DNA of 64,000 nucleotides from the NCBI GenBank assembly GCA_964575335.1, contig CAZNPU010000001.1:1-64000 (forward strand). Direction: 5' to 3'. A program made the position numbers and the translations under genes. Within the stretch, counting starts at the first letter, position 1. Each line of letters begins with the position of its first letter. The notes under the pieces were generated by a model. It was not told where the DNA came from, did not search any database, and saw nothing but the letters and a program-made list of their open reading frames with translations. Positions 1 to 7,371 of the stretch are shown piece after piece. The stretch comes from CAZNPU01 sp964575335 (GTDB taxonomy: Bacteria; Planctomycetota; Phycisphaerae; Phycisphaerales; SM1A02).

Positions 1-228
1 GAATCGGACCGGACAGTGAAAGAAAGTCTTTCTGGGTCGGCGGCTGTTCCCGCGGCTGTCACCGGCAGGCGATTCGGGCGGAGGACCCACGCCGCCCAAT
101 ACGCCCGCGATTCGCCACGTCGTGCGACGGTCCGCCAATGCGACCGGAAGCGCGAAAGCCGTCCACAACGCGACAACAGGGCGACCTTGGCGGCCACACG
201 AAGAACGGGGGCAACGACGGCTAACCAT
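1..228 (-). CDS. Possible small ORF downstream of the primase gene, cut by the window edge
   Basis: An ATG at 228 lies at the end of the primase gene and overlaps its stop codon. It is preceded by GGAGG seven bases upstream, and the frame stays open to the window edge (about 75 codons, reading MVSRRCPRSS...). The ribosome binding site and the start/stop overlap suggest a translationally coupled gene. The predicted peptide is arginine- and proline-rich and is not recognised, so it could also be chance in GC-rich DNA. The plus-strand frame over the same bases has no comparable start signal. Confidence 0.25.
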   Translation of the reverse strand, partial: MVSRRCPRSSCGRQGRPVVALWTAFALPVALADRRTTWRIAGVLGGVGPPPESPAGDSRGNSRRPRKTFFHCPVRF

Positions 229-2677
229 CGGTGACGCCTCCCGTTACGGGCCGTTCTGCGCTCGCGCCAGAACGGCCCGTGGACACATTTGACGGATTGG
301 ACGGAATGTTCCCGTTGTCCCCTTCGTGTGGCGCAGTACGGCGTTCAACGGGCAACTCGCGCCCATTCCGTCCATTCTGTCCAGACGGCCCATCGTCGAG
401 CGCCAAACCGATCCAATGCCGCTGCCCACCGATCTTTGTCGGCATGCATTGCCGCTCCTTGAGCGCCGCGGCGAACGCGCGCCCACGGATGGGCACGCGC
501 TTGTTCTGCGCGCACCAACCACCGTAGGCCGCCATCAGTTCCGATGTGACGCACGCGAGTCCTTCACCAAGGACGCAGCGATCGAGCAGGAACGCATCGA
601 GACTGTTCGCACAGCCACGATACGCCTCGGTTGCCGCCATGACGGCGCTCGGTTCGGTCAGCCCTTCGCGCAGCCAGTCGACGCATCCCTGTACGAGCCA
701 AGCGAGAATCCCAGATTTCTCGCTACTGAGCTTCCGCATCAGATCTGCATCGCGCTTGGCCTTTGGGATGACGACCTCAAACGGCACGAGGCGAAGGCGT
801 CGCCAGGCCGCCTCGGTATCTTCCCGGATTGATGGCCGGTTGTTCGTGACCAGGATCATCTTGTGGCTTCGCGCGAACTCGAAGTAGTCCTGACGCATCA
901 GCCTGGCCTTGAGCCGTGCGTTGCCGGTAAGCCGCTTTATCAGTTGGAGGCGCAGTTCCGCATCGCGCTCCGTTTCTGACGCGATCACCAATCGCCGGCC
1001 CATGAGGTCAGCGATTTCAGTGGGATGCTCGGGATGCTTTCGAACCGTGATCAGGTCGGGCGGCGCTTCGCCCACGTAATCGCCCATCACGGCGCTGATG
1101 GTGTCGAGCAACACCGATTTGCCGTTGTTGCCCTCGCCGTGGTAGATCGGCAGGTATTGCTCACGGATGTCGGCGCTGAGGCAATGACCATGCCAGCGTT
1201 GCACAAACTGGATGAGATCGCGGTCACCGCCGAAAATCTCTTCAAGGAAGCGATCGAAGCGTGGCGCTCGCGCCGTGTCGTCGTACTCGACGGGCGCGAT
1301 CTTCGTGATGAGGTCATCGCGCCGGTGCGGGCGCAACTCGCCGGTGCGCAGGTCGATCGTCCCATTGTTGACGTTGAACGCCCAAGGGTCGGCGTCGAGG
1401 TCGTCGGGTCCGACGGCAACCTCGGGCTGGGCGAGGGCCGCCATCGCCGTGAGGCGGTCGCGCTTCTGGCTCATCATCGCCCAGCGGACGAGCTCTTCCT
1501 GAAGATCACCCTCCGCCTGTTTGGCTTCGTCGAAGATCGCCAGCGCCGTGGCCTTGCAGAGCTTGATGATGCGGCCGCGATCGTCCGGCTTCCACCTCTT
1601 ACCGTCCCAGATCAGCCATTGACCCGGACCATAGCAGAAGCGAATGCGATTGCCGTAGCGATGTACAAGTCGCGCGGCGTTGCCGACGTCGGTCATCAGC
1701 CTGGAGATCGAAGATGAGTCAGTTTCGGGATCGCTGATGCTTGGCACGACTGGCTTCGGCTTGGAACCAATACTGCTGAGGTCAACACCCTTCTCGGAAT
1801 CAGATGGTGTAAACACCTCCGTGCATGACTCGATCGCCTTGTCGATCGTCCAGCCTCGATAGTCAGCTCGCTCCCATTTCTCGCGGTAGAGACCGGACGC
1901 ACGAAAAATTCGATCCATGCGGTTTGGATCACGCCCAGTCCAAAACGCCAGCATGTTGCAGAACGCCAAGTCAGCCCGGCTGTGATCGCCGCCGTAGTCC
2001 GACAGATCTCCATGCAGCAGGCGTTCGAACACCGCGCCGTTCTTCGCTGCTGTGGCCAGCCGGATCAGTTCGTCATCCGAGCCGCTAAATCCACCGGTGA
2101 ATCGGCGCGTGCCTTTGGGCGCAGATCGCGGCGGCCACAGCCGGCGACAAAGCCCAAGCACCTCTTCCTGCCGGTTCTCAACGTGCAGCGGCGTGTCGGC
2201 GAGCATCCGGCCGGTAATCGTGAAGAACCGCTCCGTGTCATAGATTTCAATCTCCTTGAAGCCGTCAATCTTCGTCGACTTGCAGCCGACACCATCCGGC
2301 TTCTTCGCCTGGACGATGATCTTCACACCATTGCCGCTTGGCGACACCTCGGTGTAAGAGTTGAGCGTATCGATGATTGACTGCGCTTCCGGCACCACCC
2401 GATCATCCGCAATGCACTCATCAAGATCGATGCCGCAAAATGGATCATCCGGTGTGAAGACAAAGCCAACGCCCGCAATTGAGGCAAACCGTCGTGTGGC
2501 GGCAACAGCATCATCGAAGGGCACCCAAGTCGACGCGTCTGTGCTGCTGGCCGCCTTGCCCGTCAAGGCGGCGATTGGCATCTTCGTTCTCTTGCCGCCG
2601 CGCTCGGTGTACTTCCACAAAACCCATTGTGGGCGTTCGCGCAGTCCGGCGGGCACGATCTTGTGCAGTGGTTCCAT
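221..2677 (-). CDS. Phage/plasmid primase-polymerase with D5-type SF3 helicase domain
   Basis: An 818-residue replication protein of the type found in phages and satellites. The N-terminal ~180 residues look like a prim-pol domain (RPQWVLWKY near residue 15, acidic GIDLDE near residue 83, SPSGNGVKI near 113). A PriCT-like linker follows (about 210-300), then a D5_N region and a superfamily 3 helicase with a Walker A motif GEGNNGKS near residue 513. Such proteins prime and unwind DNA at the element's own origin. The ATG at 2677 has AGGGAGG upstream and overlaps the stop of the preceding small gene as TGATG, so the genes are co-translated. No origin was identified. The family call is strong; whether it is a phage or a satellite is open. 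Confidence 0.88.
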   Translation of the reverse strand: MEPLHKIVPAGLRERPQWVLWKYTERGGKRTKMPIAALTGKAASSTDASTWVPFDDAVAATRRFASIAGVGFVFTPDDPFCGIDLDECIADDRVVPEAQSIIDTLNSYTEVSPSGNGVKIIVQAKKPDGVGCKSTKIDGFKEIEIYDTERFFTITGRMLADTPLHVENRQEEVLGLCRRLWPPRSAPKGTRRFTGGFSGSDDELIRLATAAKNGAVFERLLHGDLSDYGGDHSRADLAFCNMLAFWTGRDPNRMDRIFRASGLYREKWERADYRGWTIDKAIESCTEVFTPSDSEKGVDLSSIGSKPKPVVPSISDPETDSSSISRLMTDVGNAARLVHRYGNRIRFCYGPGQWLIWDGKRWKPDDRGRIIKLCKATALAIFDEAKQAEGDLQEELVRWAMMSQKRDRLTAMAALAQPEVAVGPDDLDADPWAFNVNNGTIDLRTGELRPHRRDDLITKIAPVEYDDTARAPRFDRFLEEIFGGDRDLIQFVQRWHGHCLSADIREQYLPIYHGEGNNGKSVLLDTISAVMGDYVGEAPPDLITVRKHPEHPTEIADLMGRRLVIASETERDAELRLQLIKRLTGNARLKARLMRQDYFEFARSHKMILVTNNRPSIREDTEAAWRRLRLVPFEVVIPKAKRDADLMRKLSSEKSGILAWLVQGCVDWLREGLTEPSAVMAATEAYRGCANSLDAFLLDRCVLGEGLACVTSELMAAYGGWCAQNKRVPIRGRAFAAALKERQCMPTKIGGQRHWIGLALDDGPSGQNGRNGRELPVERRTAPHEGDNGNIPSNPSNVSTGRSGASAERPVTGGVTDG

Positions 2678-2859
2678 CAGCAGGCCTCCCTTCGCAACTG
2701 CTGCTCACGTTGCCATTCAGCAAGCAGCCATGCGGCGAGCGCGTCCACTCGCCCGCTCCATCGCTCGTCTGGTTCTGATGACTGATCAGCCATCTCGAGG
2801 CGCATGTCGATTTGCCCGACTCGATCACCATTCCCGCCGATGTCCCTTGTCGTCGTCAT
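2677..2859 (-). CDS. Small hypothetical protein upstream of primase
   Basis: A 60-residue ORF starting at the ATG at 2859, with GGAG six to seven bases upstream; longer readings from 2949 lack such a site. The product is hydrophilic, beginning MTTTRDIGGNGD and ending in a helix rich in W, Q, E and R (residues 40-58). No signal peptide or membrane segment is seen. It sits between the capsid-fusion gene and the primase on the same strand, and its stop overlaps the primase start as TGATG. The product is not recognised; it is probably a small element-encoded protein. Confidence 0.5.
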   Translation of the reverse strand: MTTTRDIGGNGDRVGQIDMRLEMADQSSEPDERWSGRVDALAAWLLAEWQREQQLRREAC

Positions 2860-2982
2860 CCTGACTCCGTACTGATCGCGCACATCGCTTCGGCGACGCT
2901 TGCCACGGTTGACCTTCCTTGTCTGCCGAAAGCACCGGGCCGGCCGCACGACGCGACCAGCCCGGCGCGGAGAACATTTACA

Positions 2983-4872
2983 TCACGCTTCGCCCTTCGA
3001 TCGCACTGCTGCCCGCGGATCGACCAGCGCGGCTCCGAAATCGTGATACACCCGCCATGAAACGGCGAGCCTGTTTACCTGCTGATCCAGTCCGAAGAAC
3101 TCGACAACCGGCGCCTGGCGGCCTTGGAGGAACGCAACGACCATTGGAACGTTGCTCGGCGACGCGAACAGGTACCAGTGTTTGGCGCTGGCCGCTTCAC
3201 CAAACTTCACCTCGTTGTTCAGGCGCGGCTCCACTTCGACCTTCACGGCCCGTCGCAGACTGTTGCCTGTCGGCTGCTTTTCGGCGATCTGCTGGATGAA
3301 CTCCGATTCCAGAAGCGCCTTCGCGGTCGGCTGGAGTTCCGGCGGCACGAGTAGCGTCGCCGGTCGCAGATCGAGGTCGTTGCCCTCATCGTCACGCTGC
3401 GTCAGCATTGCGGTGATCGCAAACGCCAATGAATCAATGCCCAGCGCGGCATCCACACTTTCGAGCAAGTTGCCGTTGGCGATGCCGAAGAATCCCCCTT
3501 CGTTTGCCAGCAGTACCTTGTACACAAGATCGCTCAGGCGACGCATCGCTGCGCGGCCGTATGCTCGCGACGTCTGGTCAAACATGCCGAGGTCATCGTT
3601 GACGAGATCGCGTCGATCAATGGACAGCATCTTGCCGTACGTGTCGGCCTTGTACTCGGTGAACCACTCTTTGGCCTGGCCATGCTTGATTTCACCGCCG
3701 GGCGCAACTTCTTCAAGTTGGCCGGTGAACGACGGACGAATCGCCGTATTCACCTTGAAATCAGAGACCGAACGGATCGAGCAGAATGCCCGCCACGTCG
3801 CCGGCGACTCGGTGTATGCATCGAGCAGCAACTTGTTCGCAAGGTTGCCAAGCGCAGTCGGCAACGAATACGTGGACAACGACGCACGCACCATTTCCTC
3901 ACGTCCGTGCGGCACGTCCTGCCCATCAAGCATCAGCGCAGCGCGGCAGATGTCGAGGGTGTGCGTCGCCTTCAGCCGCTCGCCGTGCTCCATCGCCATC
4001 GGTCCCAGCGTCTCTTCGCCGAGCGCAGTCAATCCGAGGCGCGACATCAATGCTGCTTCGAGCGTCGTCACGCCGCCGACCGGTTGCGATTGCCACACCG
4101 TGGACACCTTCGGCCGCGATTCACGCATGATCGTGAGAATCTGTGCCGAAAGGTCCTTGATCTCGATCTCGCCTGCAATGGCCGATGCCTTCAATTCGTC
4201 GACCTTGGACTGCATGCTGCCCCATCCGCTCGAAGCGGGTGGTCGGCAGATGCCATCAATCTCTGACAAGCGCTGACGTTCGTTGGCGCGGATTGCCTGT
4301 TCGTCATTTTGAACGTCCGTGTTCATCGTGTTCCCTTCCTTGCTGTGTTGTGATGCCGCAATGGCAACCGTTGTGTTCGCATCTGCGCCGAGAGGCGTAA
4401 TGCTCACCTCGCGCAACTTGCCTGACCGCACGAGCGTGAAGCCGCGCGGAGCGGAAAGCGTTCGACCATTGACCTCGACCTTGACATTCGGTCGGACACG
4501 TTCGTGCTCATCTGGAGCGACGCCGACGCTCGCCTGGAATGCGAAACCACTGTGCGACATTTCGATGATCTGTCGTGCCGCTTCACTTGCGCCCGACATG
4601 ATGCCTTGTACCAACAACCGGCCGTCGCGGACTTCGGCGCTTCCGTGGCCGACGACGCCCGACACGCGCGCTTCATGGTCAGCGAGAAGTGCGATCTGCC
4701 CAGAGGCATCGATGCCAGCAAGATCAATCGCCACGTCGCCCCAGCCCGGCACACGCATTACGCCGCCCGAGTACGCAACGATGCTAATGCGCGGTCGTTT
4801 CGGCTCTGCGCCGGCCTCAACGGCAACGTCCGGTGCGGACAGCAGCATCTTGTGCAAGGCCGTAACCGTCAC
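2983..4872 (-). CDS. Prohead protease-major capsid protein fusion (HK97-like fold)
   Basis: A 629-residue phage structural protein. Residues ~25-160 resemble an S78/HK97 prohead protease, with a candidate catalytic histidine in LLADHEA (H66) and serine in FAFQASVG (S115). Residues ~185-250 are a charged scaffold-like stretch and ~255-620 a major capsid domain (for example residues around MFDQTSRAYGRAAMRR). In phages the protease removes the scaffold during head maturation; fusion to the capsid is a known variant. The start is GTG at 4872, overlapping the stop of the upstream sigma-like gene as GTGA. An internal ATG at 4326 (residue 183) has its own ribosome binding site, AAGGAAGGG, and would yield a separate capsid chain of about 447 residues. 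No portal or terminase is in the window. Confidence 0.85.
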   Translation of the reverse strand: MTVTALHKMLLSAPDVAVEAGAEPKRPRISIVAYSGGVMRVPGWGDVAIDLAGIDASGQIALLADHEARVSGVVGHGSAEVRDGRLLVQGIMSGASEAARQIIEMSHSGFAFQASVGVAPDEHERVRPNVKVEVNGRTLSAPRGFTLVRSGKLREVSITPLGADANTTVAIAASQHSKEGNTMNTDVQNDEQAIRANERQRLSEIDGICRPPASSGWGSMQSKVDELKASAIAGEIEIKDLSAQILTIMRESRPKVSTVWQSQPVGGVTTLEAALMSRLGLTALGEETLGPMAMEHGERLKATHTLDICRAALMLDGQDVPHGREEMVRASLSTYSLPTALGNLANKLLLDAYTESPATWRAFCSIRSVSDFKVNTAIRPSFTGQLEEVAPGGEIKHGQAKEWFTEYKADTYGKMLSIDRRDLVNDDLGMFDQTSRAYGRAAMRRLSDLVYKVLLANEGGFFGIANGNLLESVDAALGIDSLAFAITAMLTQRDDEGNDLDLRPATLLVPPELQPTAKALLESEFIQQIAEKQPTGNSLRRAVKVEVEPRLNNEVKFGEAASAKHWYLFASPSNVPMVVAFLQGRQAPVVEFFGLDQQVNRLAVSWRVYHDFGAALVDPRAAVRSKGEA

Positions 4873-5450
4873 GGCGTGTCTCCGATTGAAAATGGATCAA
4901 AACCTACAGCCAGCAGCTTGGGCATCAACAGCGTCATGCGATAGCGAACCGCTCCCTCGCTGATGCCCAGGCTGCGCGCCACTTCGCTACGATTCCCGGT
5001 GTGCTCGATAAGCAAGCGGCACAGCTTCCTGCTGTCTTCGTTGTCGAGGAGTTCGAGGGCTTCATCCACCCGCGCGGCCCCAGCGTCGTGGTCAGATGCC
5101 CACCTCCCAAGCAAGCGTCGATGCGTCTGGACCTGCTCCTCTGAGGGTCCGGAGTCCGCGCCCGCAGTTGCGCCGAATGAGCGGAGCGGCTTGAGCTTTC
5201 GATGCTCGCGATCGGCGTATTTCGCCACCGCTCGCTGCACGACGAGGTGGATGAACGTCTTCGGTGCCGCCTTCTTCGACGCGTCATACTTCGGGAGCGC
5301 GCTCATCAGGCTAAGCATCGCTTCCTGCACGGCGTCCTCGAAATCGACGTGAGGAGGACACGATCGCTGCGCAACCTTCAGCGCAACCGCTTTGGCGTAC
5401 TCCGTCAGGTTGGGCGTGAGTTCAAGTCCGGATGACGAGGTGTCATACAT
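4869..5450 (-). CDS. Sigma-70-like regulator of the mobile element
   Basis: A 193-residue protein with the layout of a short sigma factor. A region-2-like helical block (about 30-85, containing FEDAVQEAMLSLM) is followed by a C-terminal helix-turn-helix (about 150-180, GNRSEVARSLGISEGAVRYR) typical of region 4. It lies between a hypothetical gene and the capsid fusion in one operon. The ATG at 5450 immediately follows the upstream stop and has GAGGAGG before it, and the stop overlaps the capsid start by four bases. It could redirect host RNA polymerase to element promoters or act as a terminase-small-subunit-like DNA binder. The sigma reading is favoured by the two-domain layout. Confidence 0.6.
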   Translation of the reverse strand: MYDTSSSGLELTPNLTEYAKAVALKVAQRSCPPHVDFEDAVQEAMLSLMSALPKYDASKKAAPKTFIHLVVQRAVAKYADREHRKLKPLRSFGATAGADSGPSEEQVQTHRRLLGRWASDHDAGAARVDEALELLDNEDSRKLCRLLIEHTGNRSEVARSLGISEGAVRYRMTLLMPKLLAVGFDPFSIGDTP

Positions 5451-5996
5451 TCAGACCTCCTCGCCACGTTCGAGACGCTCCTTGATGTCATCACAGAGCG
5501 TGAAGGAGATGACGGCCGGCTTGATGCCTTCGAGCTTACCGTCTGCACCAGTCACGCCGCGTGGAGGCTGGCGGTGCATTACGAAGTACTGGTCGTCGTT
5601 GGGAATGTGGCGCCCGTACCTCTTGGACTCACGCTCGGCGGCTTCACGCAGGGGGCGCATGAAATCGGCATAGCTGCACCCAAGCGTTTGGCACATCGCA
5701 GCATATGGAACGAAAATCTGGCACTCCTCGAAATGTTCGGCGGCCGCATCCACATCGGCCTGGCTCCATGCGTCCGGTGCAGATGGCGTCACGAGGCCCC
5801 TTTCGATGAGCATCTCAAGCATGGGCGGCCGACAATCGTAGCCGCGGGTCCGCAGGTGACTTGACGCGGCGGCCAGACTCATCGGGAACATCCGCTCCCG
5901 CTCAGCCCTCGCGGCTTCGTGGAATACCGGGTCAACATCGGCGGGGGGCGCAAGCCGCAGCGCCGTGTATTCGTCTAGGGTCAGTCCAATTCGCAT
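5451..5996 (-). CDS. Hypothetical protein, first gene of the capsid operon
   Basis: A 181-residue protein beginning MRIGLTLDEYTALRLAP. The start at 5996 is chosen because GGAGA precedes it and the upstream extension to 6227 is poorly protein-like. The sequence is soluble, with no signal or membrane segment. The middle part (around SQADVDAAAEHFEE) is helical, and a later block (YAAMCQTLGCSYADFMRPL) resembles a DNA-binding or adaptor fold, but no family is recognised. It directly abuts the sigma-like gene, so it is probably an early or regulatory protein of the same element. Confidence 0.55.
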   Translation of the reverse strand: MRIGLTLDEYTALRLAPPADVDPVFHEAARAERERMFPMSLAAASSHLRTRGYDCRPPMLEMLIERGLVTPSAPDAWSQADVDAAAEHFEECQIFVPYAAMCQTLGCSYADFMRPLREAAERESKRYGRHIPNDDQYFVMHRQPPRGVTGADGKLEGIKPAVISFTLCDDIKERLERGEEV

Positions 5997-6238
5997 CAAT
6001 GGTCTCCAATGGGTGGTGGATGATCGGGCGGGCCAACCGCCCTCTCCTACTTGTTTCCGGCGACCGGCCGGATTCGTAAAGCAGTGAATGGTCTTTTTGC
6101 TGCGAGCGTGCGATCGGGCAGGTCGAGCGATGATCCGCAAATAGACACCTACGCCGTCGCAGAGGCGAGTTGCGCGCGAAGAGGAGATGTGCCGATGACG
6201 GAGGCAAATCGTTCCACCGGTAGACATTCTTAGCTCGC

Positions 6239-6397
6239 ATGGATCGTCGTTGCGTCAACCACGCGTCGCCGTCGTACGGCCAAGATCACGCGATGAACAA
6301 CGGCCACTACGAATGGCATCTGACATGCGTGAAGCGCCCGAAGCAGCCACGCAAGGTGAAGGGTCCACCCCAGCCGGTATGGTTCAGGCCGTTTTGA
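6239..6397 (+). CDS. Possible 52-residue basic ORF ahead of a terminator
   Basis: An ATG at 6239 opens a 52-codon frame (internal ATG at 6293 gives 34 codons, MNNGHYEWHLTCVKRP...). The C-terminal half is basic and proline-rich (KRPKQPRKVKGPPQP). No good ribosome binding site is visible, but a rho-independent terminator on the same strand starts 60 bases downstream and no other plus-strand gene would explain it. The codons favour G/C at third positions. Coding status is uncertain and no function is proposed. Confidence 0.25.
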   Translation: MDRRCVNHASPSYGQDHAMNNGHYEWHLTCVKRPKQPRKVKGPPQPVWFRPF

Positions 6398-6457
6398 TGG
6401 TAACCACTATTTTCTGTCCGGTTGCAAAACGCCGACGGCCCGCCGGTTCACGATAGA

Positions 6458-6485
6458 CGCCGCCGAGAGACATCGGCGGCGTTTT
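6458..6485 (+). terminator. Rho-independent terminator
   Basis: A perfect 9-bp stem, CGCCGCCGA with TCGGCGGCG, and a six-base loop GAGACA, followed by TTTTCGCTTT. The T-run is on the plus strand, so it would end a plus-strand transcript such as the small ORF at 6239. The same hairpin lies downstream of the minus-strand lipoprotein gene but has no T-run in that direction. Confidence 0.6.
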
Positions 6486-6623
6486 CGCTTTCCACGCGCT
6501 TTCCGCAAGGTAGCGCTTCACGAGCCATCGACTCTCCATGCCATAGCCCCAATGGGCAACCGAGCATGTGCCGAACCGCGAGAAGTCGACTTGGTGCGAT
6601 CGACGGATCGAGCGCGATAGGGG

Positions 6624-7316
6624 CTACGACTGTGACTGAGGCGGCACGACAACTCTGCCGTCAGAAAGGCGCACCCTGCCGTCAGGAAGCACCTCGAGCG
6701 GGTTTGCTTCCGCTTGCTGCTCGCCTCGGACTTCAAACTCAAACCAGCGTTCATTCACAACCCAATCCGAAGGGCTGGCACCCGGCTTGATGCGAATTCG
6801 ATATCGTCCTGGTTCCAGCGCGCGTGTGACCGGAGCGCTCCAGGGTTCGATGAGAAGGAGCTCGCCGGCATTGAGCGGCTCGGCGATGTGCTTCCCCGGT
6901 CGACGAAGACTGACCGTTGCGCCGGGGATGCCGCGCTCCGCGTAACCTGGTGCCCATTCAATTGGTTGGCCCTGAAGATCGGTCAACTCAAGCCAGTCGG
7001 CTGGAGAGTTGAACATGCCCCAGCCGAGTCGTAGCACGACCCGTCGGGCGGATTCTTCCGGCCCGACAATAAGCAAGCCGACAGGGAGATAGTGCGCGCG
7101 CAGGCTCTCGTTGTGGTGCGTGGCCTGACCGGCCCAAAGGATGGACACATAAACTGGACCGGGACGCGCGGCCTCCCACTCGGGGAAAGCCGCCAGCGCC
7201 AATCGCTCGGGGGGGCTGTAACCGCTGCCTTCGCCAATCGCGGCACAGCCCGCACACTGGGCTAGCAGGATGAGGAGAAATGCAAGCACGAATGAGGTAC
7301 TGAGGGGATTGTTCAT
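6624..7316 (-). CDS. Hypothetical secreted lipoprotein
   Basis: A 230-residue protein starting at 7316 with a GGAGG site upstream. It begins with a hydrophobic signal segment (about residues 7-22) followed by a lipobox-like LLAQC/CAGC, so it is probably lipidated and exported. The mature part is mostly beta-like, with no catalytic motif seen (for example ALEPGRYRIRIKP and a C-terminal LPDGRVRLSDGRVVVP). It follows the metallopeptidase-like gene on the same strand after a 55-base gap and may be co-transcribed with it. Function unknown. Confidence 0.6.
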   Translation of the reverse strand: MNNPLSTSFVLAFLLILLAQCAGCAAIGEGSGYSPPERLALAAFPEWEAARPGPVYVSILWAGQATHHNESLRAHYLPVGLLIVGPEESARRVVLRLGWGMFNSPADWLELTDLQGQPIEWAPGYAERGIPGATVSLRRPGKHIAEPLNAGELLLIEPWSAPVTRALEPGRYRIRIKPGASPSDWVVNERWFEFEVRGEQQAEANPLEVLPDGRVRLSDGRVVVPPQSQS

Positions 7317-7371
7317 AGCAAACCTCCATTGACGAACCATCAACTCGGGGGAGCGCACGGGGGCCTTCATC

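Noticed and set aside
1025..1717. Plus-strand 230-codon open frame opposite the primase gene
   Set aside because: It lies wholly within the primase-helicase gene, which has clear domains and a ribosome binding site; the opposite product shows no domain and reflects GC-rich third positions.
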